Below are positions 49,803 to 59,209 of a stretch of 64,000 nucleotides of DNA, in pieces. Origin of the DNA: Pseudomonadota bacterium (lineage in GTDB: Bacteria > Myxococcota > Myxococcia > Myxococcales > Myxococcaceae); the NCBI GenBank assembly GCA_023423535.1, contig JAFAFL010000057.1:62001-126000 (forward strand), given 5' to 3'. Made by a program: the position numbers and the translations under genes. Numbering within the stretch: the stretch's first letter is position 1; each line of letters starts with the position of its first letter. The notes under the pieces were generated by a model, which made no database searches, was not told the DNA's origin, and was given only the letters and a program-made list of their open reading frames with translations.

Positions 49803-49824
49803 CCGGCCCACCCGCCCGCAAGGC

Positions 49825-49861
49825 AGAAGCCCCGAACCGGCAGGGCCAGTCCGGGGCTTCT
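49825..49861. terminator. Hairpin terminator between convergent operons
   Basis: AGAAGCCCCG at 49825-49834 pairs perfectly with CGGGGCTTCT at 49852-49861 (10 bp stem, 17-base loop), placed 23 bases after the nucleotidyltransferase stop and 14 bases before the convergent LruC gene's stop. There is only a weak T-run, but its position and symmetry fit a terminator that serves both directions. Confidence 0.75.
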
Positions 49862-49874
49862 CTCAGAAAGCGCT

Positions 49875-51686
49875 CTAGAACGCGCAGGTCACATTGTTGA
49901 TCACCGTGCCCGGTCCGTGGGTGGCGAGGATGCTCGAGGCCTGCACCCACACGTCGCTCCCGCCCGAATAGCGCGGGCCGCCGTACTGCGGATGGGACCC
50001 GAGGTTCTGGCCGATGCCCGGGCACGAGTAGCCGCCCGCGGGCAGCGCGGTGGCGGTGCTGAAGTTCAGCGCGTAGTTCATCGCGCTGCCCGAGCGCAGG
50101 CGGCAGAAGATGTCCGCATCGCCCTGGCCGCAGTGGCTCTGGCTGTCCCAGCTGCAGGTGCCGTTGCAGTAGAGCTGCGGCGCGTTCGGCCAGACGACCG
50201 AAGGCGTGGCCGGCGCGCTGTTGGAGACACACGCGTTCCCGTTGCGCGTGAAGCCGTTGCCGCAGCTCTGCACGGTGCAGGGCCGCCACTGCGAGCCGAG
50301 GTTGTCGCAGGTCTCGGTCGCCCAGTTTGCGTTCGCCACGTTGCAGCTGCGCAGCTGGCCGGGGACGCAGACCTTCGGCAGGCACTGGTTGCCGCTCAGG
50401 TAGTGGCCCGGCGCGCAGTCCACCACGTTGCAGGTGCCGTAGCCGGTGCCGGAGCCGTTGCAGTACTGCACCGCCTGGCTCGCGTTGGGGATGCTGCACG
50501 AGGCCCACAGGTTCGGGTGGCAGGCCCACTGCGGCGTGTTGCAGCTCGTGGGGTCGCTGTAGTTGCCCGCGCAGGTCCAGCGCCACATCCCGCCGCTGCC
50601 CTGAACCGCGGACGCGGTGCCGAACTCGCAGAGGTCCCACACCGGCGAGGCGAGCGAACCCTTCCCCGTGGCGCGCCCGCAGACGCCCGGCTCCGGCGCG
50701 AAGCAGGAGACGTCCGGTGCGGTCTGTGCGGAGAGCGGCTGCGGCAGCGCGAGCCCGTACGCGAAGCCGGGCTCCAGCGCGCGGTAGAAGTCCTGCGCCT
50801 GCGTGCCGTTGGAGAGGCCGAACTGCACGATGCCCGGGTAGAGCTTGTCGATGGCGACCTCTTCCGGCGCCCAGTTCGTCAGCTCCGGGAACTCGAGCGC
50901 GAAGGGGATGCCCGCCTTCGTCACGAACCAGCGCGCGTGCGCCGACCCGTCGTCCGCGGTGTTGTAGTGGGCCGCGTTCATCAGCGCGGTGCCCGGGTAG
51001 CGCGGACGGTGCACCTCGGTGCCCTGCGCCTTGTTGAAGAGGAAGAGGTCGAACGGCGCGTCCGCCGCCGAGAGCGCGTGCCCGGGGTTCAGGCCCACGT
51101 CGATGACGATGTCCACGTACGGCAGCGCGGGCTTCAGGGGATCGGTGTTGATCCACTCGCGCTGGCCGGTCATCCCGAAGAGCGCGTGCAGGTCGTCGGA
51201 GAGGATCAGCGTCGCGTCCGGCAGCGACTCCTCCAGCCGGACCTCGCCCTCGACCGAGCTGACCACGTTCGCCACCGAGTACGTGAGGTGGGTCACGTTC
51301 GCGCGCGGCACGTTCGGCAGCCGCAGCGCGAGCCCATTGTGAGCGCCCGCGCCCACCGCCATCACCGACAGCTCCATCCGCAGCCCGGTGAGCAGGCCGT
51401 TGCTGTTGTAGCGGAGCACCTGGTTCCAGGCGATCACCGCATCGTTGAAGTCGAAGTCCCCGCGCTTGGGCCACTGGTCTTCGAACATCATCATTCCCCA
51501 CGTGCGGTCCGCCGGCACGAACACGCGCGCGGAGACGTGGGGGTCGCACGGCGCCGCGTCCACGTCGTCCTTCACGTGGTCCGCATCAGAGTCCACGTGC
51601 GGCAGACCCTGGGCCACCGCGTGACCGGGCACCATGGCCGCGGTCACCGCGAGGAGCCCGGCACAGACGAAAAGGGCGCGGATCAC
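49875..51686 (-). CDS. Exported LruC-domain, Cys-rich protein
   Basis: A 603-residue protein. Signal peptide about residues 1-26 (cleavage after AVA). The first 350 residues contain a LruC/DUF4842 domain: FEDQWPKRGDFDFNDAVIAWN (about 68-88) is the characteristic acidic, aromatic signature, followed by beta-rich sequence. The C-terminal ~250 residues are Cys-rich with short repeated units (CNVVDCAPGHYLSGNQC, CTVQSCGNGFTRNGNAC), likely disulfide-bonded EGF/follistatin-like modules. It is coupled by ATGA to the upstream lipoprotein. A surface or matrix protein linked to the glycan locus is likely; function unproven. Confidence 0.8.
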   Translation of the reverse strand: MIRALFVCAGLLAVTAAMVPGHAVAQGLPHVDSDADHVKDDVDAAPCDPHVSARVFVPADRTWGMMMFEDQWPKRGDFDFNDAVIAWNQVLRYNSNGLLTGLRMELSVMAVGAGAHNGLALRLPNVPRANVTHLTYSVANVVSSVEGEVRLEESLPDATLILSDDLHALFGMTGQREWINTDPLKPALPYVDIVIDVGLNPGHALSAADAPFDLFLFNKAQGTEVHRPRYPGTALMNAAHYNTADDGSAHARWFVTKAGIPFALEFPELTNWAPEEVAIDKLYPGIVQFGLSNGTQAQDFYRALEPGFAYGLALPQPLSAQTAPDVSCFAPEPGVCGRATGKGSLASPVWDLCEFGTASAVQGSGGMWRWTCAGNYSDPTSCNTPQWACHPNLWASCSIPNASQAVQYCNGSGTGYGTCNVVDCAPGHYLSGNQCLPKVCVPGQLRSCNVANANWATETCDNLGSQWRPCTVQSCGNGFTRNGNACVSNSAPATPSVVWPNAPQLYCNGTCSWDSQSHCGQGDADIFCRLRSGSAMNYALNFSTATALPAGGYSCPGIGQNLGSHPQYGGPRYSGGSDVWVQASSILATHGPGTVINNVTCAF

Positions 51687-52084
51687 AGCGCACCCACCGC
51701 GCGCTGCTGCGCATCCACCTGGAGCACGCGCTCGGTCGCCGCGTCACCCTGACCGACCCGCAGCGTCACGCTCTGCGCGCGGCCCACCGGCAACTTGAGG
51801 TCGATGGAGGCGCCGCTCTTGAACGCGCCATCCATCAGCCGCCGGCCCTCGCTGTCGGTCACCTCGAGCGCCTGGGGCTGCGCGCCCTCCGCCGCCGTCA
51901 GCTCCAGCCGCACCGTCTGGCTGGTGCCGAAGTCGAAGTTCGGATCGGAGACCTTCACGTCCGCCAGCCGCTGCGGCTCGGCCTCGTTGAACGTGGGCGC
52001 CGTACAGCCCGCGAGGGCCGCCGCCGCCGTCACCACCGCCAACGCCGCCGCGCGCACGCGGCCGACACCTCTGTACCCGGTCAT
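51683..52084 (-). CDS. Lipoprotein partner of the LruC-domain protein
   Basis: A 133-residue lipoprotein. The ATG at 52084 has a G-rich ribosome-binding site just upstream and gives a signal peptide with lipobox LAGC (Cys27). The mature part is a single beta-rich domain (FGTSQTVRLELTAAEGAQPQ, ASIDLKLPVGRAQSVTLRVG). No family recognised. Overlaps the LruC gene start (ATGA), so the pair is translated together. Confidence 0.75.
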   Translation of the reverse strand: MTGYRGVGRVRAAALAVVTAAAALAGCTAPTFNEAEPQRLADVKVSDPNFDFGTSQTVRLELTAAEGAQPQALEVTDSEGRRLMDGAFKSGASIDLKLPVGRAQSVTLRVGQGDAATERVLQVDAQQRAVGAL

Positions 52085-52208
52085 TCGAGAAGCCCCCCGC
52101 AGCGCCCGAGAGTTCCGGCGCCGCTGAATAGGTGCAGGCTTACTTGAAACCCGGAAACAATGACAAGTGGCAGCGCCGGACTCGTACCGCAGGCCGACGC
52201 GCAAAACC

Positions 52209-54398
52209 CTACGCCGCCTCGTCTTTTCGCTCCCCGTAGTAGTACCCGTACCGGTTGTACGCGTAGTACTCGTACCCGTACTTCGAGTCGTGGATGTTGA
52301 TGTCGTTCAGCACCGCACCGAAGAGCTTCGCCTTCACGTCCCGCAGGGCCTTCACCGCGCGGCGGGCGACCTCGCGGTGGGTGACGCCGCCCTTGAGGAC
52401 GATCACCACGCCGTCCACGTGAGCCGAAAGGACGACAGCGTCCGCCACGGCGCCGATGGGCGGGCTGTCGAGGATCACCCGGTCGAACTTCTCGCCCAGC
52501 TTCCGCACCAGCTCGTGGAACGCGGCGGTGTGCAGCAGCTCGGCGGGGTTCGGCGGGATGGCGCCGCACGGCATGAGGAAGAGGTTCGGGACCTCGGTGC
52601 TCTTCAGCGCGCTCTCCAGCGAGACCTCGCCCACCACGACCGACGACACGCCCACGTCATTGGGCACGCCGAACGCCTTGTGGAGCCTCGGCCTGCGCAT
52701 GTCGGTGTCGAGGATGACGACCCGGTTCCCGCTCTGGCTCATCGCGATGCCGAGGTTTATCGCGGTGGTGCTCTTGCCCTCCTCCGGACCGCTGGAGGTG
52801 ACGAGCATCGTCTTGAACGGCTTGTCCGGCGACATGAAGAGGAGGTTCGTGCGCACCGCGCGGCAGCACTCGGCGATGGGGCTCTTCGGCTGGCGGTGGA
52901 TGAAGAGGTCCGTCCCGCCCGACTTCTGCGCGTCCTCCTTTGCCACCGTGGGGATGAAGCCGAGGAACGGCACGCCGATCCGCTCTTCGATGTCCGCCTG
53001 GGTGGTGACGCTCGAGTCCGCCAGCTCCAGCGCCAGCGCGAGGCCCACGCCGCCGAGCAGCCCGAAGAGCAGCCCGAGAAGGATCGTGTAGAGCACCCGC
53101 GGCCGCACCGGCGTCATCACCGGCCTCGCCGCGTCGAGCACCCTCACGTTGCTCGTGCGCAAGAGCCCCGACAGCTCGATGTCCTTCAGCCGCTTGAGCA
53201 CGAGGTCGTAGAGCCGCTGGTCGTTCACCGCCTCGCGCTGCAGCTGCTCGAACTCGATCTGCTTCTTGTTCACCTCGAAGGCTTCGCTCTTCGTCGAGGC
53301 CAAAAGCGCCTCGAGGTTCCGCTCCTTCGCGGTCGCCTCCCTCAGCTCCGCCTCGGCGGCCACGACGATGTTGTTCAGCTCGCCGAGCAGGTCCGCCTCC
53401 GCCACCTTCAGCTTCTCCCGGCACGCGAGCAGCCTGGGGTGTTCGGAGAGGTAGCGCTCCGCCAATTCCGCGCACTCGATGCGCTGCGCCACGTAGCGCT
53501 GCTTGAAGCCCTGCACGAGCGCGCTCTCGTTCGCCGCCGGGAGGCCCTCCGCCCAGCGCGCGCCACCCTCGCCGGCGCTCTTCTGCACGCCGCGAATGGC
53601 CTCCACCCGCGCCTTCAGCCCCGCGATCTTCAGCTTCGTCTCGGTCAGCGCGCCGTTGAGCGCCCCGAGCCGCTGGCTGACCATGTTCTGCGCGTCCTCG
53701 AGCTTGGTGGAGAGCATGTCCGCGCCCTTGCGGAAGTCGAACAGCGCGACCTCGCTCGCCCGCGACCGCTCCTCCAGCTCCTGCCGGCGCTCGTCGAGCC
53801 AGTTCGAGGCGCTCTCCGTCACCTTCAGCTTCAGCGCGAGGTTCTCCTGGATGTAGGCCTCGGCGACCTCGTTGGCGAGCTGCGCGGCGCGCTTCGGATC
53901 GAGATCCTCCACCACGAGGTGGATGACCCGGCTCTCCTTCACCGGCTTGATCTGGATCTTCCGCTGCAGCACCGCCACCGCGTCGGCATCGCGCATCGCC
54001 TTCTCGCGGGCGGCCTCGTCCCGGATCCGATCGAGCCCGAGGAACGCGGCGTCCGAGTGCAGCCCGAGCTTCTCCACCACGCGCTGCGACACCGCGCGGC
54101 TCTGGATCACCTTGTGCTGCGTCTCGTAGTACTCGCGGTTCGCCCAGTAGTTCGAATACGAGTTCTCGCTGACGTCCTGCACCTCGCGGTCGAGGAACCT
54201 CGGCGCGGTGACGTCGATGATCATCGAGGCGCGGGCCTCGTAGATCTTCGGCTGGCGGAGCGTGTGGACCGCGACCGCGCCGGAGACGAGCGCGAAGACC
54301 GCGAGCACCAGCCACTTCCGGCGAAGGACTGCGCGCAGGAGGTACTTGAGGTCCACCCCTGAGCCGACGACGTCTTCCCGCGACAGCCCTGCTTGCAC
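52209..54398 (-). CDS. Polysaccharide co-polymerase and bacterial tyrosine autokinase (Wzc-like)
   Basis: A 729-residue fused chain-length regulator and BY-kinase. Two transmembrane helices, near residues 29-46 and 430-450, bracket a periplasmic domain that is largely coiled coil (residues ~170-400). The cytosolic kinase has Walker A SSGPEEGKSTTA (Lys542), Walker A' VVILDTDMRRP, Walker B VILDSPP, and a C-terminal Tyr cluster (YGYEYYAYNRYGYYYGE, about residues 707-723) as autophosphorylation site. GTG start at 54398; no upstream ATG fits. It would control chain length and transport of the exopolysaccharide. Divergent from the nucleotidyltransferase-like gene. Confidence 0.93.
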   Translation of the reverse strand: MQAGLSREDVVGSGVDLKYLLRAVLRRKWLVLAVFALVSGAVAVHTLRQPKIYEARASMIIDVTAPRFLDREVQDVSENSYSNYWANREYYETQHKVIQSRAVSQRVVEKLGLHSDAAFLGLDRIRDEAAREKAMRDADAVAVLQRKIQIKPVKESRVIHLVVEDLDPKRAAQLANEVAEAYIQENLALKLKVTESASNWLDERRQELEERSRASEVALFDFRKGADMLSTKLEDAQNMVSQRLGALNGALTETKLKIAGLKARVEAIRGVQKSAGEGGARWAEGLPAANESALVQGFKQRYVAQRIECAELAERYLSEHPRLLACREKLKVAEADLLGELNNIVVAAEAELREATAKERNLEALLASTKSEAFEVNKKQIEFEQLQREAVNDQRLYDLVLKRLKDIELSGLLRTSNVRVLDAARPVMTPVRPRVLYTILLGLLFGLLGGVGLALALELADSSVTTQADIEERIGVPFLGFIPTVAKEDAQKSGGTDLFIHRQPKSPIAECCRAVRTNLLFMSPDKPFKTMLVTSSGPEEGKSTTAINLGIAMSQSGNRVVILDTDMRRPRLHKAFGVPNDVGVSSVVVGEVSLESALKSTEVPNLFLMPCGAIPPNPAELLHTAAFHELVRKLGEKFDRVILDSPPIGAVADAVVLSAHVDGVVIVLKGGVTHREVARRAVKALRDVKAKLFGAVLNDINIHDSKYGYEYYAYNRYGYYYGERKDEAA

Positions 54399-54525
54399 GA
54401 GCGGTTCGTACCACCTTCATCCTCGGGGCGACAACGAACGGCCGGCCCCGCGCAGCGCACGCCTCCTCACTCGCTCCCCACGCTCGCTGGCGGAGTGGTG
54501 ATCGCTTTGTTAGTGCGGACGCGCC

Positions 54526-55524
54526 ATGCCCGCCCGAACGCCGCCGCCCGAAGTGTCGCTGTTGGAGCTCGTCCGCACGCTCTCCGCCTTCGCCCCCGCG
54601 CGGGTGAACCTGCGCCGCGCGCCCTGGGACACGTACGTGGACTGGGCCATCGCCAACGGGCTGGGGCCGCTGGCCGCCTACAACCTCGAGTACCGGCTCA
54701 CCGGAGGCGGCGCGCCGGAGTGGGTCCGCGACCGGTTGCTCTCCGTGTACCAGGGCTCGGTGAACGACAACGTGATGAAGCTCGTCGCGTTCAAGCGCGC
54801 GGTGGACGAGCTGCAGGGCCGGCGCATCCTCCTCCTCGGCGCGGCGTCGCACGCGGAGGTGCTCTATCCGCACATCGCCTTCCGGCCGGTGACGGAGGTG
54901 CGCCTGCACGTCTCGCCCGCGGATCTCGACCCTTTCACCGGCTTTCTCCGCGGCGAGGGCTTCCGGCTGCTCGAAGGTGAGCTCCCGAAGGAGGAGGGCG
55001 CGGTCCGGGGCCTGACCGACGACCACCTCATCGTGCTCCTCTACACCTCGCTGCTCGGGCCGAGGCGCGCGGAGGCGGAGGCGCAGCTCGTCGCGCGGGC
55101 GCAGCCGGTGAAGGTGTACGGCCCGTCGATGTTCCGGCCGGAATTGGAGGACGCGATCCTCCTGCTCTGCCTCGAGCAGGCGCGCGCCGGCTACCAGGTG
55201 CCGCTGGTCACCTTCGTGGATCTGCGCGAAATGCTCACCGGCGCGCGGCACGTGAACACCGTGTACACGCGCCAGCCGGACCTCGAGGTGCTGAAGAAGC
55301 GGGCGGCGGAGTGGCGCATCGAGCGCGCCCTCTACACCTCGCTGTCGATCACCGGGCGGCTCTTCCCCGAGACCGAAGAGGCCACGCGCGCGGCAATGCC
55401 GGAGCTGCGCGGCGCGTCGAAGGCGCTGCTCGACAGATTGGTGGTGGAGCCGGTCACGGCGCTGGGCGGGATGCGGGTGGTGCGCGGGGTGGATCGTCTG
55501 CGCCGGCTGCTCGCGGGCGGGTAG
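54526..55524 (+). CDS. Nucleotidyltransferase-like protein lacking the DxD motif
   Basis: A 332-residue protein that aligns by eye in layout with the PF14907-type gene at 48720: a helical N-half, LQGRRILLLGAASHAEVLYP in place of the LKGxxL...YP step, then a beta strand. Where the family has the D-x-D pair (as in ATDVDLLV), this protein reads VTEVRLHV, so both catalytic acids are changed (Glu124, Arg126). The rest of the fold, including LEDAILLLCLEQARAGYQ and VTFVDLREML, is well preserved, suggesting a non-catalytic paralogue kept for a structural or regulatory role. Divergent from the kinase gene. Confidence 0.7.
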   Translation: MPARTPPPEVSLLELVRTLSAFAPARVNLRRAPWDTYVDWAIANGLGPLAAYNLEYRLTGGGAPEWVRDRLLSVYQGSVNDNVMKLVAFKRAVDELQGRRILLLGAASHAEVLYPHIAFRPVTEVRLHVSPADLDPFTGFLRGEGFRLLEGELPKEEGAVRGLTDDHLIVLLYTSLLGPRRAEAEAQLVARAQPVKVYGPSMFRPELEDAILLLCLEQARAGYQVPLVTFVDLREMLTGARHVNTVYTRQPDLEVLKKRAAEWRIERALYTSLSITGRLFPETEEATRAAMPELRGASKALLDRLVVEPVTALGGMRVVRGVDRLRRLLAGG

Positions 55525-55638
55525 GGCGGGCGGAGCCGGCAGGGCGAGCGGGCGCGGACTGTCAGCGAGCCCCAGCTTCGGAGGCCGGTCCGCATCGCGC
55601 GCCTTGCGGGAGGGCAGGAGCGTGCAGAGCCTCCCGCG

Positions 55639-56955
55639 GTGCGGCGTCTTTGGAACAGGGTGCGAGCGCACACCGCGCGGCTGCGCAGCTCGTTCTGGGC
55701 CATCCCCGCGCTGGTGGTGCTCGGCGGCGTGGTGCTGAGCTACCTCGCCGAGTGGGCGGATGCGTTGCTCGCGGAAGACGCCAGCGGCTGGTACCTCTTC
55801 GGTGGCGGTCCGGAGGGGGCGCGGTCGGTGCTGGAGACGATCGCCGGGTCGATGATGACGTTCACCGGCCTCGTCTTCTCGGTGACGATCCTCGTGCTCC
55901 AGCAGGCGAGCACCCAGTTCTCGCCCCGGGCCCTGCGCGCGTTCCTCGAGGACCGCGCCTCGAAGCTCACGCTCGGGCTCTTCGTGGGCACCTTCGTCTA
56001 TGCGCTGCTCACCCTGCGCACCGTGAGGGGCACCTCCGAGGAGATGGACGTCGAGGCCCACGTCCCGTCGCTGAGCATCTGGCTGGCAGTCATCCTCGTG
56101 ATGGGGTGCGTGGCCGCGTTCATCGTCTTCATCCACCACGTGGCGCAGTCGATCCGGCCCACCGTGGTGCTCCACCGCATCGCCGAGCGGGCGCGCGCGA
56201 GCATCGACAGCCTCTATCCGGAGAGCGTCGGCGAGGACCTCGAAGAGGCGGAGGCCGTCGAGGTGCCCTCCGGGGTGCCGCAACTCGTGGTGCCGAACCC
56301 GCATCGCTCCGGCGTGATCGCGCGGGTGGACGAGGAGACGCTGCTCGAGGCGCTGTCGCTGGGGGACGCGCCGCCGGAGAGCACCGTCTTCGTGCGGATG
56401 CTCTCGCGCCCGGGCGACTACGTGCTCGAGCATGCGCCGCTGTTCGAGGTCTGGGGCTCGGGCGCATCCCGCCTCGACGTGGGCCGGCTCACCGCCGCGG
56501 TGGAGGTCGAGCGGGATCGCGACGTGGCACAGGACGCGGCCTTCGGACTGCGCGAGCTGCTCGACGTGGCGCTGCGCGCGCTCTCCCCCTCGACGAACGA
56601 TCCGACCACCGCGGTGGCGGCGGTGGACCGGGTGCACGACCTGCTCCGCCGGCTGGTGCGAAGGCGTTTCCCCTCACCGCTGCGCCGGGGCCGAGACGGG
56701 CGCGCGGCGGTGCTGCTCCCGCGGCCGCAGTTCGACGACTACGTCCGGCTCGCGGTCGACGAGCTGCGCGTGTTCGGCGCGTCCCAGTCGCAGTTCCAGC
56801 TCACCAGACGGCTCCACGCGATGATCGAGGACCTGCTCTCGCTCGCTCCGCCCTTCCGCCGCAAGGAGCTGGTGCGCCAGCGCATGTTGCTCGACCGGGC
56901 GATCGCCCGGGGCTTCGAGGACGAGCTCGACCGGCCCTCCGCGCACGAGACCTAG
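55639..56955 (+). CDS. DUF2254 membrane protein
   Basis: A 438-residue protein of the DUF2254 family, function unknown. The GTG at 55639 begins RRLWNRVRAHTARLRSSFW, followed by helices at about 22-37, 70-92 (GSMMTFTGLVFSVTILVLQQ), 112-128 and 148-168; then a soluble C-terminal half with ALSPSTNDPTTAVAAVDRVHDLLRRL, the family's most conserved segment. Convergent with mgtE: the two stop codons share the palindromic CTAG at 56952-56955. Confidence 0.87.
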   Translation: MRRLWNRVRAHTARLRSSFWAIPALVVLGGVVLSYLAEWADALLAEDASGWYLFGGGPEGARSVLETIAGSMMTFTGLVFSVTILVLQQASTQFSPRALRAFLEDRASKLTLGLFVGTFVYALLTLRTVRGTSEEMDVEAHVPSLSIWLAVILVMGCVAAFIVFIHHVAQSIRPTVVLHRIAERARASIDSLYPESVGEDLEEAEAVEVPSGVPQLVVPNPHRSGVIARVDEETLLEALSLGDAPPESTVFVRMLSRPGDYVLEHAPLFEVWGSGASRLDVGRLTAAVEVERDRDVAQDAAFGLRELLDVALRALSPSTNDPTTAVAAVDRVHDLLRRLVRRRFPSPLRRGRDGRAAVLLPRPQFDDYVRLAVDELRVFGASQSQFQLTRRLHAMIEDLLSLAPPFRRKELVRQRMLLDRAIARGFEDELDRPSAHET

Positions 56956-58322
56956 AGGAGGATCGTGGCGATGAGGAGGAACCCGCCGAAGCCGATGAGG
57001 TCGGTGACGATGGAGAGGAAGATGTTCGAGGCCAGCGCCGGGTCGAGCTTCAGCTTCTTCAGCACGATGGGGATGGCGCTGCCGAAGGTCGCGCCGAGGG
57101 TGAGGTTCAGCAGCGCGGCCAGCGCCACCACCACGCCGATCTTCATCCCTCCGATCACCCCGCCAATGGCGCCCGCCGCGAGTCCGACGAGGACGCCGTT
57201 GAGCAGCCCGATGGAGAGCTGACGCCCGACGATCGCCAGCACGCGGTGCTCGGAGATCGAATCGGTGGCCAGCGCGCGGATGACCACCGCGAGGCTCTGC
57301 GCACCGCCGTTGCCGCCCACCTGCGCCACGAGCGGCATCAGCGCCGCGAGCACCGTGTGGCCGTCGATGATCCCCTTCTGCCGGTTGATGACGAACACCA
57401 CGCCCAGCGCCATCAGCAGGTTGCCAATGAGCCAGGGCAGGCGGCTCTTCACCGAGGTGAACACGCGGGTGAAGACCGTCTCCTCCGCGCCGGCGCCCGA
57501 CGCCACCGCGAAGTCCTCGGCGGCCTCCTCCTGCACCGTCTCCAGCACCGCCGCGCGGTTCAGCGCCCCGAGCAGCCGTCCGTTCGCGTCCACCACCGGC
57601 ACGCTGTCGAGGTTGTAGCGGCGCGCGAGGTCCGCGGCGCGCTCGCGGTCGGTCTGAGGCTCGAGCGAGGGCGGCTCGGCGGTCATCAGACTGTCGATGC
57701 GCGCGTCGAGAGATGCGAACACAAGCTCCTTCACCGACACCGTCCCCAGCAGCCTCTCCTCGGGCCCGACGACGTAGAGCGTGGAGCGATCCTCCAGCGA
57801 CTCGCGTTCGACGCGCAGGCGCTCCACGACCTCGGAGACGCGCACCTCCGGCGCGAAGGTCGCCAGCCGGGTGACCATCATCCCGCCCGCGCTGTCCGTG
57901 GGATAGGTGAGCAGCCGTTCCAGCTCGCGCGCGCAGGCCGGCGGCACCCTCTCGAGGATCGCCCTGCGCCGCTCCTCGGTGATCTCGCCCAGCACGTCCG
58001 CGCCGCGCTGCGAGGTCATCTTCGCCACGACCTTCGCCGCGTCCTCCGCCGGCAGCTCGGAGAGGAGCCCCGCCGCCACTTCCGGCCGCGTCTGCTCGAG
58101 CACGTCCGCCGCGTCGTCCGCGTTGAGCCCGCGCACCAGATCGAGCGCGACCTCCTCCTTCACCTCTTCGACGATGTCCGCCGCGTCGGGTGGATCCTCG
58201 CGGGCGATCTGCTTCCACTCCGCGCTGTTGTTCGCGAGGTACGTCTCGACGTCGCCTCCGCCCGCGCGCGCCCGCTCCCGCAGCCTGCGCGCCCTCCTCC
58301 CGATCATCCGTCCCAGGGCCAT
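56952..58322 (-). CDS. mgtE: Magnesium transporter MgtE
   Basis: A 456-residue Mg2+ channel. N-terminal helical Mg2+-sensing domain (PADAADIVEEV-type repeats, LPAEDAAKVVAKM), tandem CBS domains (about residues 145-265, with TAEPPSLEPQTDRERAADLA), a plug-like helix, then five transmembrane helices with the pore motif region containing MPLVAQVGGNGGAQSL and LTLGATFGSAIPI. Full length for the family. Placed between the DUF2254 gene (convergent) and the toxin-antitoxin pair. Confidence 0.95.
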   Translation of the reverse strand: MALGRMIGRRARRLRERARAGGGDVETYLANNSAEWKQIAREDPPDAADIVEEVKEEVALDLVRGLNADDAADVLEQTRPEVAAGLLSELPAEDAAKVVAKMTSQRGADVLGEITEERRRAILERVPPACARELERLLTYPTDSAGGMMVTRLATFAPEVRVSEVVERLRVERESLEDRSTLYVVGPEERLLGTVSVKELVFASLDARIDSLMTAEPPSLEPQTDRERAADLARRYNLDSVPVVDANGRLLGALNRAAVLETVQEEAAEDFAVASGAGAEETVFTRVFTSVKSRLPWLIGNLLMALGVVFVINRQKGIIDGHTVLAALMPLVAQVGGNGGAQSLAVVIRALATDSISEHRVLAIVGRQLSIGLLNGVLVGLAAGAIGGVIGGMKIGVVVALAALLNLTLGATFGSAIPIVLKKLKLDPALASNIFLSIVTDLIGFGGFLLIATILL

Positions 58323-58424
58323 GGCCTCACTTCTAGCCCGCTGCTCCGCAACGCCACCGGGCGCGTGATCGCCGGGGCTCGCTGCCGGACAAGTGGCCCG
58401 GCGTCGCGGGCGCGGCGCGTCCTC

Positions 58425-59209
58425 TCAGGTGCGGCCCAGTTCGGCAAACACGTCCACGACGTCTGCAGCGACCAGCGCCTTCTCGTCGTCCGCGAGGGTG
58501 TCTGCGTACGCGAGCACATCCCGTACACCCGCCGAATCGGCGTTCCAGAACAGCTGAAGCAGGCTCGCGCGAAGTTCTGCTCCAAGCCGTCCCGCCTTCC
58601 GAGCGCCCTGTCCACCTCGGCCCTGCCAACGAACTTCACGTAGGCGTAGAGGTCGAACGAGTCCTTGAAGAGGTGAGGACGCTGCTCGAGCTTGGCGCGC
58701 AGCTTCAGCTGGAGGAAGGCGACCGGATCCGGAACGGCGATTCTCAGAGTCACTCCGTCGAGCCGTACCGAGACAGGCACCCGTCGCCGCAACGCAAGCT
58801 CCGCGTCCGGAAGCGGGGTCATCGGCGTGGGGAGGTCGACCTCGGCGACGTCGGGCGGCGCGAAGAGATCGACGTCGATCGTCGGAGTCGAAGCGCTGGT
58901 GAGCGGTTTGGACCAGCGGAATCCCCTCGTGCGATGGAAACCGCGAGCACGCAGGACCTCGGTCAACCGCTCCTGCTGAAACGAGCTGCCGATGTCGAAG
59001 AGCAGGTCCGGTTCGAGGGAGAAGCCCCGTTCGATCGTGATGTCGTTGTCCGTGACGACGTCGATGGAACCGCTGCCGCCTTCCTGCTTCGACAGCAGCG
59101 CCAGCACCTGACCACCGATGAGCATGACCTCGCTCGACAGGTCTCCTAGGTCGAGCAGGAGCTCAGCCAACTCCTGCAGTACCCGATTGAAGACCTCTGC
59201 CTCGGTCAC
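58425..59209 (-). pseudogene. AbiEii-like nucleotidyltransferase (type IV TA toxin) gene with -1 frameshift
   Basis: The gene starts with a GTG at 59209 that GTGA-overlaps the antitoxin stop. Nucleotidyltransferase signatures are VMLIGGQVLAL (GGQ at 32-34) and TDNDITIERGF (Asp54-x-Asp56), then LQLKLRAKLEQRPHLFKDSFDLYAYV as in AbiEii-like toxins. Near 58579-58590 one base is missing: continuing in the frame gives nonsense to a stop at 58304, whereas adding one base restores AELRASLLQLFWNADSAGVR, VLAYADTLADDEKALV and DVFAELGRT ending at the TGA 58425-58427. The catalytic half precedes the lesion and is intact, so a truncated toxin might still be active. Recent mutation or sequence error. Confidence 0.75.

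Noticed and set aside
56952..56955. Shared CTAG stop of the DUF2254 gene and mgtE as a regulatory overlap
   Set aside because: CTAG is palindromic, so convergent TAG stops can overlap by chance; nothing else points to a function.
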